The notes: generated by a model from the sequence alone, not told the origin. A stretch of DNA of 58,439 bases from CAYQDR01 sp964416315 (GCA_964416315.1 CAYQDR010000013.1:1-58439), one strand, 5' to 3'; positions 24,434-32,909 are shown, numbered from the stretch's first letter. Program-made: numbers and translations.

Positions 24434-25462
24434 ATGAAAGGCCGCACGATGCGCGCGGTGTTCTACCAGGGGGCGCGGACGTTCGTGCCCGGGACGGCGT
24501 CCGTGCCCGCACCGGGGCCGGGCGAGGCGCTGCTCCGGGTCCGCCGCGTCGGGATCTGCGGCACCGACCTCCACATCTTCCAGGGTCACCTCGACCACCG
24601 CGTCCCGAAGGGCGGCGTCATCGGCCACGAGACCTTCGCCGAGGTCACCGTGGCGCCGGCGGGGAGCGGCTTCAAGGCCGGCGACCGCGTCGTCGTCGAG
24701 CCCCTGAAGTTCTGCGGGACCTGCCGCGCGTGCCGGATGGGCGCCGCCTACATCTGCTACGACCTGAAGGTCCTCGGCGTGGACCTCCCCGGCGGGATGC
24801 AGGAGTACTGGACCGTGCCCGCGGCGCGCCTCCTCCGGGTCCCGGACTCGCTCCCCGACGATCACGCGGCGCTGATCGAGCCGCTGGCGGTCGCCACGCA
24901 CGACGTCCGCCGCGCAGGGGTGAAGGCCGGCGACGCCGTCCTCGTCTTCGGGGGTGGGCCCATCGGGACGCTCATCGCCCTGGTCAGCCGCCAGCGCGGC
25001 GCCCGCGTGGCCGTCGTCGAGGTCAACCCCTTCCGCCTCGAGATGCTCGCGAAGCTCGGCCTCGAGACCGTGGGGCCGGGCCGCGACGTGGTGCGGTTCG
25101 CGAACGACTGGACGGGCGGCGACGGCGTGGACGTGGCCTTCGAGGTCACCGGCAACCCCGTGGCGGTGCGCGTGATGACCGACGTCGTCCGGGTCTGGGG
25201 CACGGTCAGCATCGTCGCGATCCACGCGGAGCCGATGCCCGTGAACCTCTACCGGATGTTCTTCCGCGAGCTCGCGATGCACGGCAGCCGCCTCTACGCC
25301 CGGGAGGACTGGGAAGAGGCGATCCGCCTCGCCGCGGCGGACGCCGTGCCGCTCGCCCCGCTCGTCAGCCGGCGCATCCCGCTCGAGGCCCTCCAGGAGG
25401 GGATGGAGCAGGCCCTCGCCGGGGGTCCCGTCATGAAGGTCCTCGTGGACCTGACCGCCTGA
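24434..25462 (+). CDS. Zinc-dependent medium-chain alcohol/polyol dehydrogenase
   Basis: The 342-residue protein is a medium-chain dehydrogenase of the threonine/sorbitol dehydrogenase type. Catalytic zinc ligands fall in GICGTDLHIF (Cys) and IGHETFAEV (His-Glu). The structural zinc cysteines are in KFCGTCRACRMGAAYIC. The NAD-binding motif is VFGGGPIGTLIA. It would oxidise a secondary alcohol with NAD(P). An alternative ATG lies five codons in, and GGAGG occurs about 25 bases upstream. Its position between the methionine block and the peptide-secretion genes does not reveal its substrate. Confidence 0.85.
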   Translation: MKGRTMRAVFYQGARTFVPGTASVPAPGPGEALLRVRRVGICGTDLHIFQGHLDHRVPKGGVIGHETFAEVTVAPAGSGFKAGDRVVVEPLKFCGTCRACRMGAAYICYDLKVLGVDLPGGMQEYWTVPAARLLRVPDSLPDDHAALIEPLAVATHDVRRAGVKAGDAVLVFGGGPIGTLIALVSRQRGARVAVVEVNPFRLEMLAKLGLETVGPGRDVVRFANDWTGGDGVDVAFEVTGNPVAVRVMTDVVRVWGTVSIVAIHAEPMPVNLYRMFFRELAMHGSRLYAREDWEEAIRLAAADAVPLAPLVSRRIPLEALQEGMEQALAGGPVMKVLVDLTA

Positions 25463-25491
25463 GGGCCGCCCGGCCGACAGGCTCCGGGGCC

Positions 25492-26526
25492 ATGGACGCG
25501 CCGCTGGATCACGCCGTCTTCGCGGTCGGCGACCGCACCTACGCCTGGAGCGACGTCGTCCTGGCGGCTCGCCTCTGGGGGGAGTGGGCGGCGCTCAAGG
25601 CGGAGGCGCGGCTCGGGCTCGCCTGCGCCGCGCGCGCCGACGACCGCGACGAGTGGCCCGACGAGGACACGGAGGACGCGGCGGCGAACGAGTTCCGCTA
25701 TGCCCGCGACCTCGTCAGCGCCGAGGAGATGGAGGCCTGGCTTGCGCGCTGGGGCCTCGACGAGGAGGCCTGGACGGACTACATCCGGCGCGACCTGCTC
25801 CGGCGGGAGGGGGCGGAGGAAGCCGACGAGGTCCTGGCCGAGTACGAGATCGAGGACGAGGACGTCGAGGCCGTGCTCTGGAGCGACGCGGTCTGCTCCG
25901 GGCGACTCCAGCGCTGGGCGCAGGAGCTGGCGGCCCGCGCGGCGATCCAGGCCCGCCTGGCCGAGGAGGCCCCCGAGTCCGACGACGCGACGGTCGCGGC
26001 CGAGGCCCGGCGCCTGCTCACGGACGCCGGGGCCGACCCGGCCGACCCCCGGGCCGGGATGCTCGCCCGGCTCGAGGTGGGCTTCCGGCGGTTCGTGACC
26101 CGGGCCGTGACCCCACGCGCGATCCAGGCCGCCCTCGAACCCCACCGCCTCGACTGGGTCCGCTTCGACGGCCGCTGCCTCGCCCTCCCGGACGAGGAGA
26201 TGGCCCGGGAGGCGGCGCTGGCGGTCCGCGAGGACGGGCTCGGGCTCGACGAGGTGGCGGACCAGGCGAAGACCGAGGTCCAGGCGGGCCGGTGGTACCT
26301 CGACGAGCTCCCCGCCGAGCACCGCGACCGCTTCGTCGCGGCCCGGAAGGGCGAGCTGGTGGGCCCGCTGCCCTGGGGCGAGGGGTACGCCCTGATCCTC
26401 GTGGTTGACAAGGTCGTCCCGTCGGCGGAGGATGCGGACACACGCCGACGCGCGGCCGAGGCCGTGCTGGCGGGCCTCCTCGAGCATGAGGTGTCGAGAC
26501 GCGTGACGTGGCATAGCCGCCCCTAG
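25492..26526 (+). CDS. Parvulin-like peptide maturation protein of the GG-peptide system
   Basis: The 344-residue acidic protein has no signal peptide. The last about 110 residues resemble a PpiC/SurA parvulin domain: LDEVADQAKTEVQAGRWYL, then ARKGELVGPLPWGEGYALI, the usual G-x-L-x-G-P and hydrophobic end strands. The N-terminal two-thirds is helical. I recall PpiC-related proteins of this shape (labelled putative peptide maturation system protein) beside C39 ABC exporters. It is 3 bp before such an exporter here. A role as chaperone for the precursor peptides is inferred. The ATG at 25492 is chosen because the open frame further upstream shadows other genes. Confidence 0.65.
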   Translation: MDAPLDHAVFAVGDRTYAWSDVVLAARLWGEWAALKAEARLGLACAARADDRDEWPDEDTEDAAANEFRYARDLVSAEEMEAWLARWGLDEEAWTDYIRRDLLRREGAEEADEVLAEYEIEDEDVEAVLWSDAVCSGRLQRWAQELAARAAIQARLAEEAPESDDATVAAEARRLLTDAGADPADPRAGMLARLEVGFRRFVTRAVTPRAIQAALEPHRLDWVRFDGRCLALPDEEMAREAALAVREDGLGLDEVADQAKTEVQAGRWYLDELPAEHRDRFVAARKGELVGPLPWGEGYALILVVDKVVPSAEDADTRRRAAEAVLAGLLEHEVSRRVTWHSRP

Positions 26527-26529
26527 GGA

Positions 26530-29500
26530 TTGCTCGTCGTGACCGACGCGCACTCCGCGCTCCGCGACCTCCCGATCCTCCGCTTCCTCCCGCCGGACAT
26601 CCGGAGCCTCGTCGTGGACAGCTTCGTGCCGGCGTCCTTCCCCTTCGGCGCCCCCATCGTCCGCGAGGGAGAGGAGGCGGACGCGCTCTACGTCCTCGTC
26701 TCGGGTCGGGCCCGCGTCGTCAAGACGGGCACGACCGGCGAGGAGGTCTCGCTGAACGTCCTGCGACCCGGCGACAGCTTCGGCGAGATGGGGCTCCTCG
26801 AGGCGCGCCGCCGGATGGCGACCGTCCGGGCCAGCACCGACGTGGAGGTGCTCCGCCTCGACCGCTCCGTGGTGGCGGCCCTTCTCCAGCGTCACCCCGA
26901 GCTGCGGACCTACCTCGAGCTCCAGGTCAAGCACCGCCGCCTCCACAACTTCTTCCGGGCGTACACGCCCTTCGGCCGGCTCCCGAGCGACGCGCTCCGG
27001 ACGATGCTCGACGAGCTCGAGCCCGTAGCGGTCGCGCGCGAGGAGCTCGTGATCCGCCAGGGCGACGAGCCCGGGCCCATGTACATCGTCGAGGAGGGGC
27101 GCCTCCGCGCCTTCGTCGAGGAGGAGGGCCAGCGCCGCTACGTCGCGTACCTCCGGAGCGGCGACTTCTTCGGCGAGATGTCGGTGTTCAAGGGCGCACG
27201 CCGGGCGGCCAGCGTCGAGGCCGCCTCCCCCGGCCGCCTCCTGCGGCTGACCCCGGCGACGTTCTCGCGGCTGGTCCAGGCCTATCCCGAGTTCAAGGCC
27301 CAGATCGAGCAGCGGGTCGCCCAGTACGACTACAAGCACGTCGCGCGGGTCCCGCTCGACTTCGCCGAGGAGCTCCTGCCGGCGGAGGTCGCGGTCCACG
27401 AGAAGGTGGGCCCGCGGCACGTCGAGCGGGTCGAGGAGGAGTCCGCCCCGCGCGAGGAGCCGCCTGTCGGCCCCTTCGCCAGCCGCGAGGGCCACTTCGT
27501 CAAGCGCCCGGCGCGCATCCGCCGGATCCCCTTCGTCCGCCAGATCGACGAGATGGACTGCGGCGCCGCCGCGCTCGCCATGGTCTGCCGCCACTTCGGG
27601 CGGGCCGTGAGCCTGGCCCGGATCCGGGCGCTGGTCCACACGAGCCTCGACGGCACGAGCCTGAAGGCCCTCTGCCACGCCGCGACGGAGCTCGGGCTCG
27701 CCGCCCGCTCGGTCAAGGCCTCGATGCGAAACCTCGACCAGATGCCGCTCCCCGCGATCATCCACTGGGGCGGCAACCACTGGGTCGTCCTCTACGACGT
27801 CGAGCGGGACCGCGTCGGCGTCGCGGACCCGGGCATCGGGCCGCGGCGGCTTCCCCGCAAGGAGCTCGAGGCGAAGTGGACGGGGTACGCGGCGCTGTTC
27901 GACTACACGACGAGCTTCGAGCGGGCGCCGGAGGGCCGGTCGAGCACCGCCTGGCTCTGGCCGTTCCTCCACCCGTTCACCGGGGTCATGGCGAAGGCGA
28001 CGGGGCTCGCCGTCATCATCAGCGCGCTGCAGATGGTCCTCCCGGTGTTCACGCAGGTGATCGTGGACCGCGTGCTGGTGGACCAGGACGTCGGGCTCCT
28101 CCGCGTGCTCATGCTCGCAATGCTCGGCGTCCTCGGCTTCATGACCGTGGCCATGGTCATCCAGCGCTACCTCCTGAGCTTCGCCGCCGTCCACATCGAC
28201 TCGGCCACGCTCGATTTCCTGACGCGGAAGCTCCTCGCGCTGCCGATGAGCTACTTCAACGCCCGGCGGACGGGCGACATCCAGCGCCGGCTCGAGGGGC
28301 TCCGGCAGGCCCGCGAGTTCCTCGTCCAGAACGGCGTGAGCGGGCTGACGGCCCTGGTCCAGCTCGCGGCGGCGCTCGCGCTCATGTTCGTCTACAGCCC
28401 GCTCCTCGCGGGGGTCTTCCTCGCAACCGCGCCCCTCTACGCGCTCCTCATGCGCTTCTCGGCGAAGTGGCTCCGCCCGATCTTCGACAGCCTGGAGGAG
28501 GCCTTCGGCCGCTACCGATCCCACCAGATCGACGCGATCCGGGGCATCGAGACCGTCAAGGCGATGGGGGCCGAGGGCGCGTTCCGCGAGATGATGCTCG
28601 ACCAGTTCCACGCGATCTCCCGGAAGCGCTTCCGCGCCGACTTCACCGTCATGGTCTACGACGGCGCGATCCAGACCGTGACGTTCCTCTCGGTCGCCCT
28701 GTTCCTGTGGGTCGGCGCCCACCAGGTCATGCAGGGCCGGCTCACGATCGGCGGGCTCGTCGCGTTCAACTCGCTCGTCGCCCTCGCCAACGGGCCGATC
28801 GGCGTCCTCCTGAGCCTCTGGGACAACCTCCAGCTCGCCTCGGTCCTCCTCGACCGTCTGAACGACGTCTTCGAGCAGGAGCCGGAGCAGGGCGCCGACC
28901 ACTCCCACCTCATCCCGGTGCGGACGCTCGAGGGGAAGATCACGCTCCGGAACGTCGGCTTCCGCTACGGCGGCCCGGAGTCCCCGGCCATCCTCGAGGG
29001 CCTGAGCGTGGACGCGCCGCCCGGCAAGACCGTCGCCCTCGTCGGCCGGAGCGGCTCGGGGAAGACCACGCTCGTCAAGTGCCTGGCCGGGCTCCTCGAG
29101 CCGACCGAGGGGACGATCTTCTACGACGGCGTGGACCTCCGGACGCTGAACTACCGCGACCTCCGGCGGCAAGTCGGCTACGTGCTCCAGGAGAACCACC
29201 TCTTCGACGACACGATCGCCCGGAACATTGCCTTCGGCGAGCCCGACCCCGACATGGACCACGTCCTCTGGGCCGCGCGGGTCGCGAACGTCCACGAGTT
29301 CATCGAGCGGCTCCCGCTCGGCTACGACACGCGGATCGGCGAGACGGGCATCGCGCTCTCCGGCGGCCAGCGCCAGCGGGTCGCCATCGCCCGGGCGATC
29401 TACCAGCGCCCGCCGGTCCTCGTCTTCGACGAGGCCACGAGCTCGCTCGACACGGAGTCCGAGCGGGCGGTCAAGGAGAACCTGGACCAGCTCCTCGCGG

Positions 29501-29664
29501 GGCGGACGTCGTTCGTCATCGCCCACCGCCTGAGCACGATCCGGGACGCGGACCTGATCCTGGTGCTCGAGAAGGGACGGCTCGTCGAGCAGGGGACGCA
29601 CGACGAGCTGATGGAGCGCCAGGGGCTCTACTACTATCTGGTGAGCCAGCAGCTCGGGCTTTGA
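26530..29664 (+). CDS. Peptidase C39 ABC exporter with two N-terminal cNMP-type domains
   Basis: The 1044-residue inner-membrane protein has five parts. Residues about 15-135 and 145-260 are two cyclic-nucleotide-binding folds (FGEMGLLEARRRMAT at 84-98; FGEMSVFKGARRAAS at 214-228; each keeps the Glu and an Arg of the phosphate cassette). Residues about 330-460 are a C39 bacteriocin-processing peptidase with Gln338, Cys344 (DCGAAA), His417 (GGNHWVV) and Asp433 (ADPG), all catalytic positions present. About 475-760 is the membrane domain, and 790-1040 the ATPase (Walker A 839-847, LSGGQ 943-947, VFDEATSSLD). It should cleave leaders after Gly-Gly and export the core. The start is TTG 26530 or GTG 26539. 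Confidence 0.92.
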   Translation: MLVVTDAHSALRDLPILRFLPPDIRSLVVDSFVPASFPFGAPIVREGEEADALYVLVSGRARVVKTGTTGEEVSLNVLRPGDSFGEMGLLEARRRMATVRASTDVEVLRLDRSVVAALLQRHPELRTYLELQVKHRRLHNFFRAYTPFGRLPSDALRTMLDELEPVAVAREELVIRQGDEPGPMYIVEEGRLRAFVEEEGQRRYVAYLRSGDFFGEMSVFKGARRAASVEAASPGRLLRLTPATFSRLVQAYPEFKAQIEQRVAQYDYKHVARVPLDFAEELLPAEVAVHEKVGPRHVERVEEESAPREEPPVGPFASREGHFVKRPARIRRIPFVRQIDEMDCGAAALAMVCRHFGRAVSLARIRALVHTSLDGTSLKALCHAATELGLAARSVKASMRNLDQMPLPAIIHWGGNHWVVLYDVERDRVGVADPGIGPRRLPRKELEAKWTGYAALFDYTTSFERAPEGRSSTAWLWPFLHPFTGVMAKATGLAVIISALQMVLPVFTQVIVDRVLVDQDVGLLRVLMLAMLGVLGFMTVAMVIQRYLLSFAAVHIDSATLDFLTRKLLALPMSYFNARRTGDIQRRLEGLRQAREFLVQNGVSGLTALVQLAAALALMFVYSPLLAGVFLATAPLYALLMRFSAKWLRPIFDSLEEAFGRYRSHQIDAIRGIETVKAMGAEGAFREMMLDQFHAISRKRFRADFTVMVYDGAIQTVTFLSVALFLWVGAHQVMQGRLTIGGLVAFNSLVALANGPIGVLLSLWDNLQLASVLLDRLNDVFEQEPEQGADHSHLIPVRTLEGKITLRNVGFRYGGPESPAILEGLSVDAPPGKTVALVGRSGSGKTTLVKCLAGLLEPTEGTIFYDGVDLRTLNYRDLRRQVGYVLQENHLFDDTIARNIAFGEPDPDMDHVLWAARVANVHEFIERLPLGYDTRIGETGIALSGGQRQRVAIARAIYQRPPVLVFDEATSSLDTESERAVKENLDQLLAGRTSFVIAHRLSTIRDADLILVLEKGRLVEQGTHDELMERQGLYYYLVSQQLGL

Positions 29665-29884
29665 CGCCATGCCGATAACCGTCGCATCCCGTCGTCCTCC
29701 AGCTCGCCGGGACGCGCTCGGCCTGCGGCCTCGCGGGCGTCCCGTCCCTCCGGCGGGGTCGTCGGCGGACCTCAACGTATGCGGCATACGCCTCGGCCCG
29801 CCTCCTCCCTGCGTCCTGGGGCTGCTCGGGCCTCGGCCTGGCGTGCGTGCGCATCAGCCTGGTGAGCCAGCAGCTCGGGCTTTG
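29638..29884. repeat. Insertion of about 220 bp bounded by a 27-bp direct repeat
   Basis: The last eight codons and stop of the exporter (CTGGTGAGCC to GGCTTTGA, 29638-29664) recur exactly at 29858-29884. The 193 bases between them contain CGGGACGC/GCGTCCCG arms and the perfect palindrome CGTATGC-G-GCATACG. This looks like a small non-coding element that duplicated its target, or a local duplication product. It fills the exporter-HlyD gap and no gene is seen in it. Confidence 0.75.
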
Positions 29885-29920
29885 AGAGGCGTCCGAGGGA
29901 GTAAAGGGTAACCCGCCGTC

Positions 29921-31351
29921 ATGGCTGACCGAAGCCGACTGGACGAGCCTGAGCCGGACGAGGCCCCGTACCTCGACGCGACGCCGCCCCACTGGGCCGC
30001 GCGGGGGCTCGCCTGGGTCCTCATCGTCCTCGCCATCGGGGCGGGCGCCACCGCGGTCCTGGTCCACGTCCCCGAGAGCGTCTCGAGCCCGTTCGTCCTC
30101 GTGCCGGTCCAGGGCGGGGATCCGGTCCGGGCCCCGCGCCCCGGCACGGTCGTCGAGGTCCGGGCGAGCGAGGGCGCCGCCGTCCCGAAGGGCCAGCCCC
30201 TGTTCGTGCTCCGGTCCGAGACGATCGGGGACCAGTCCGCGGAGCTGCGGGCGCTGGAGACCCAGCTCGAGGGCGCCCGGGAGAGCCTGACGAACGCCCG
30301 GGCCAAGCACGAGAGCCAGCGGTCCGCGCACGCCGAGGAGGGGCGGCGGCTCGCCGAGCGGCGCGACAACCTCGCCCAGAAGCTCGAGAGCCACCGCCAG
30401 GCCCGCGCGATCCGCCTGGCCCGGTACGAGGCGAGCCTCCGAATCGCCGAGGCGGAGGTCGCGAGCGCCCGGGCCGAGATCGAGTTCAAGACGCAGCACC
30501 TCGCCCTGGCGAAGGAACTGGCCGAGCGGCACAAGTGGGGCTACGAGCACGGCTTCCTCTCCTGGGTCGAGTACATCCGCCCGCAGATCGAGGCGACCAA
30601 GACCGCCCTCGACCTCGAGCAGCTCGAGCGCCAGCTTGCCGTGGCGCAGCTCAAGGTCACGCAGCTCCGCGCCGACCACGAGAGCCAGGAGGTCGAGTGG
30701 AGGGCGACCCAGGAGCAGCTCGAGACCGACCAGCGCGAGGTCCGCGGCGCCGTGGAGAAGCTCCGCCACGAGACGGACGTGCGCCGGACCGAGTTCGTCG
30801 AGGTGGAGCGGCGGCTCCGGGAGGAGATGGACAAGGCCCGGATCCGGATGGCGACGCTTCGCGATGCGCTCGTCGAGGCGCGCGGCAACCAGCTCACGCT
30901 CCGCGCCCCCTGCGGAGGCTCGGTCCTCCGGCTCCTCGTCAAGGCGCCGGGCGCCGTCGTCCAGGACGGCGAGGTGCTGTCGGAGCTCGCGTGCGCGGGG
31001 GAGCGCCTCCAGGCCGAGCTGCACCTCCCCGCTGCGGGGATGGGCCGGATCCTGCCCGGCCAGTCGGTCAAGCTCCTCTACGATGCGTTCCCCTACGAGC
31101 GCTACGGCGTCCGGTGGGGGACCGTCCGGTGGGTGAGCCCGGCCAGCCTCACGGCCAAGGACGCGACCGGGTTCCGCGCGCCCGCCGAGATCGGGGACGA
31201 GGCGGTCCTCGTGGACGGGCGTCCCCGGGCCCTCGTCGCGGGGATGGGGGGCCGGGCGGAGATCGTGGTCGGCCGGCGTTCGCTCCTGAGCTACGCCTTC
31301 GCCCCGCTGCGCCAGCTCCAGGAAACCCTCGCGGGGCCCCCGGCGAAATGA
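29921..31351 (+). CDS. HlyD-family periplasmic adaptor of the GG-peptide exporter
   Basis: The 476-residue protein has one N-terminal membrane helix (about 29-48), then a lipoyl/barrel-sandwich half (APRPGTVVEVRASEGAAV). A long charged coiled coil follows at about 100-320 (many LE, EE and RR heptads), then the returning lipoyl half (LTLRAPCGGSVLRLLVKAPG) and a beta-barrel domain. Such adaptors link an inner-membrane exporter with an outer-membrane channel in type I secretion. No TolC-like gene is in the window. It overlaps the sigma-54 activator by ATGA, so regulator and secretion genes are cotranscribed. Confidence 0.88.
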   Translation: MADRSRLDEPEPDEAPYLDATPPHWAARGLAWVLIVLAIGAGATAVLVHVPESVSSPFVLVPVQGGDPVRAPRPGTVVEVRASEGAAVPKGQPLFVLRSETIGDQSAELRALETQLEGARESLTNARAKHESQRSAHAEEGRRLAERRDNLAQKLESHRQARAIRLARYEASLRIAEAEVASARAEIEFKTQHLALAKELAERHKWGYEHGFLSWVEYIRPQIEATKTALDLEQLERQLAVAQLKVTQLRADHESQEVEWRATQEQLETDQREVRGAVEKLRHETDVRRTEFVEVERRLREEMDKARIRMATLRDALVEARGNQLTLRAPCGGSVLRLLVKAPGAVVQDGEVLSELACAGERLQAELHLPAAGMGRILPGQSVKLLYDAFPYERYGVRWGTVRWVSPASLTAKDATGFRAPAEIGDEAVLVDGRPRALVAGMGGRAEIVVGRRSLLSYAFAPLRQLQETLAGPPAK

Positions 31352-32349
31352 CGACGGACGGCCAGCGGCCCCTCGACCCCGCGCGCCTCACCCTGGACTC
31401 GTTCCAGAGCGCGGACGGAGCCATGCTCCGCTGCCTCGAGCTCGCGCGGCTCGCCGCCCAGACCGACCTCCCCGTCCTGATCCTCGGGGAGTCCGGCACC
31501 GGGAAGACGCTCCTCGCCCGCGCGATCCACAACTCCTCGCGGCGGGCCCGGGGGCCGTTCGTCTCGTTCAACGCGGCGGCGCTCTCGGACACGCTCGTGG
31601 ACAGCCAGCTCTTCGGCCACGAGAAGGGCGCCTTCACGGGCGCCGACCGGCGGGTCAAGGGGAAGTTCGAGCTGGCCCACGGCGGGACGCTCTTCTTCGA
31701 CGAGATCGCCGACATGACGCCGGTCGCCCAGGCCAAGATCCTCCGCGCCGTCGAGTACGGCGAGTTCGAGCGGCTCGGCTCCGAGCGGATCCAGGTCGCC
31801 GACGTGCGGCTCGTCTCGGCGACGTATCTCCCGCTCCGGCGCTTCATCGAATCGGAGCGCTTCCGGAAGGACCTCTTCTACCGGATGAGCGGACTCACGA
31901 TCACGATCCCGCCGCTCCGCGACCGCCCGAACGACCTCCGGGCCCTCGTCGCGTCGGAGATCGTCCTCGCGGGCCGGAAGCAGGGGAAGACCGTCACCGG
32001 GCTCGACAAGGCGGCGGCCGATCGCCTCCTCGCCTACCCCTGGCCGGGGAACCTCCGGGAGCTCAGTCGCGTCGTCCACTCGGCCGTCGCCCTCACTCAG
32101 GGCGACGTGATCCCGGCGACGGCGGTCGAGATCCTGCTCGACAGCAACGAGTCGTCGGCCCCTGCCCTGCCCGGCCCGGCGGCCGCCGCCGACGGCGAGC
32201 CGGCGGCACCGGAGGACGACCTCCGGCTCCGCACCCTGGAGCGGCAGCACATCCGGGCGGTCCTCGAGCGGGTCAGCGGGAACAAGCGCCTGGCGGCCAA
32301 GCTCCTGGGGGTCTCTCGCTCCACCCTCGACCGGAAGCTCGAGGGCTGA
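31348..32349 (+). CDS. Sigma-54-dependent transcriptional activator without sensory domain
   Basis: The 333-residue protein starts almost directly with the AAA+ domain: Walker A GESGTGKT at 47-54, the sigma-54 contact loop GAFTGA at 94-99, Walker B GGTLFFDEIAD, and arginine-finger region FRKDLFYRMS. The C-terminal about 40 residues are a Fis-type helix-turn-helix (RLAAKLLGVSRSTLDRKLEG). There is no receiver, GAF or PAS domain, so activity may be set by a partner or by transcription level, as in PspF. A matching -24/-12 promoter lies 126 bp after its stop, before the precursor genes, its evident target. Confidence 0.92.
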   Translation: MTTDGQRPLDPARLTLDSFQSADGAMLRCLELARLAAQTDLPVLILGESGTGKTLLARAIHNSSRRARGPFVSFNAAALSDTLVDSQLFGHEKGAFTGADRRVKGKFELAHGGTLFFDEIADMTPVAQAKILRAVEYGEFERLGSERIQVADVRLVSATYLPLRRFIESERFRKDLFYRMSGLTITIPPLRDRPNDLRALVASEIVLAGRKQGKTVTGLDKAAADRLLAYPWPGNLRELSRVVHSAVALTQGDVIPATAVEILLDSNESSAPALPGPAAAADGEPAAPEDDLRLRTLERQHIRAVLERVSGNKRLAAKLLGVSRSTLDRKLEG

Positions 32350-32474
32350 GGGTCCCAGAATGAGACGCCGAACGGTCCGGCCCGAGGCCACCGGGTGCCT
32401 CGAAACGGGACCAGACCCTCACGGGGTACCACCCTGGGCGTCGGCGGATCAGACACTTAGCGGGGCTGTCGATG

Positions 32475-32490
32475 TGGCATGCCGCTTGCG
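32475..32490 (+). promoter_or_regulatory. Sigma-54 (-24/-12) promoter of the precursor peptide genes
   Basis: TGGCAT-GCCGC-TTGCG: the invariant GG (32476-32477) and GC (32488-32489) are separated by exactly 10 bases, as required by RpoN. It lies between the sigma-54 activator and the first precursor gene, giving a leader of about 45 bases with a strong GGAGGAGG at 32529-32536. The interval 32350-32474 is likely to hold the enhancer sites; no gene is seen there. Confidence 0.85.
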
Positions 32491-32545
32491 GTACCCCGAG
32501 GAGCAGGCCGTGCAGCGGACGACCGCCCGGAGGAGGCACGCCGTC

Positions 32546-32707
32546 GTGAAGGCGAAGAAGCAGCCCAAGGGGAAGAAGCGGTCGGCGAAGGACCTGCCCG
32601 TGAAGGGCAAGCGGGCGAGGGACCTGAAGGGCGGACTCTCGACGGACGTCACGAGAACCCCGAGCCCCGGGGGGCCCGTCGCGATCCCCTACCCCAACAC
32701 GGGGTAG
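32546..32707 (+). CDS. Double-glycine secreted peptide precursor 1
   Basis: The 53-residue peptide starts at a GTG 9 bases after GGAGGAGG. Residues 1-30 are a highly basic leader (about half Lys/Arg) ending KDLPVKGKRARDLKGG. Cleavage after Gly30 by a C39 peptidase would release a 23-residue core beginning LSTDVTRTPSPGG and ending AIPYPNTG. The core has no cysteine, so lanthionine or disulfide chemistry is excluded; it is rich in Pro, Thr and Gly. The gene directly follows a sigma-54 promoter. A longer frame upstream is open but lacks a ribosome site. Function (bacteriocin, signal or surface peptide) is unknown. Confidence 0.75.
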   Translation: MKAKKQPKGKKRSAKDLPVKGKRARDLKGGLSTDVTRTPSPGGPVAIPYPNTG

Positions 32708-32726
32708 TGGCCTGGATGGCCCGACG

Positions 32727-32909
32727 GTGAGGAAGCGCAAGCCCGGCAAGCCTGAGGGCGACAAGCGCCGCGTCGTCCGCCTGGAGGACCTCGCGCCGCG
32801 GATCGACGTCAAGGGCGGCGCCGGGAAGCTCCTCTTCGGCGAGCGGCTCGAGCTACCCGAGCGCGAGGCCGGCCCACCCGAGAAGGATCGGGGGAAGCCG
32901 GACAAGTAG
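32727..32909 (+). CDS. Double-glycine secreted peptide precursor 2
   Basis: The 60-residue peptide has a basic leader of 31 residues ending RLEDLAPRIDVKGG. It shares the DL...(L/V)KGG pattern and length with precursor 1, 19 bp upstream. The predicted core of 29 residues begins AGKLLFGERLELPERE and is charged, Glu/Lys/Pro-rich and free of cysteine. The start is a GTG with only a weak ribosome site, so expression may rely on coupling to precursor 1. The unlike cores behind similar leaders suggest a general export tag. The protein could also be a small non-secreted protein that happens to contain KGG. Confidence 0.6.
   Translation: MRKRKPGKPEGDKRRVVRLEDLAPRIDVKGGAGKLLFGERLELPEREAGPPEKDRGKPDK

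Noticed and set aside
24434..25462. Zinc dehydrogenase as part of the peptide-secretion system
   Set aside because: Only adjacency supports it. There is a gap and no precedent I know of for such an enzyme with linear double-glycine peptides.
25294..29787. A 1497-residue minus-strand frame opposite the exporter
   Set aside because: An antisense shadow with no domain; it arises from GC-rich codon bias in the exporter and the parvulin-like gene.
32360..32545. A longer N-terminus for peptide precursor 1
   Set aside because: This stretch contains the sigma-54 promoter and the ribosome site for the GTG at 32546, so it is untranslated.
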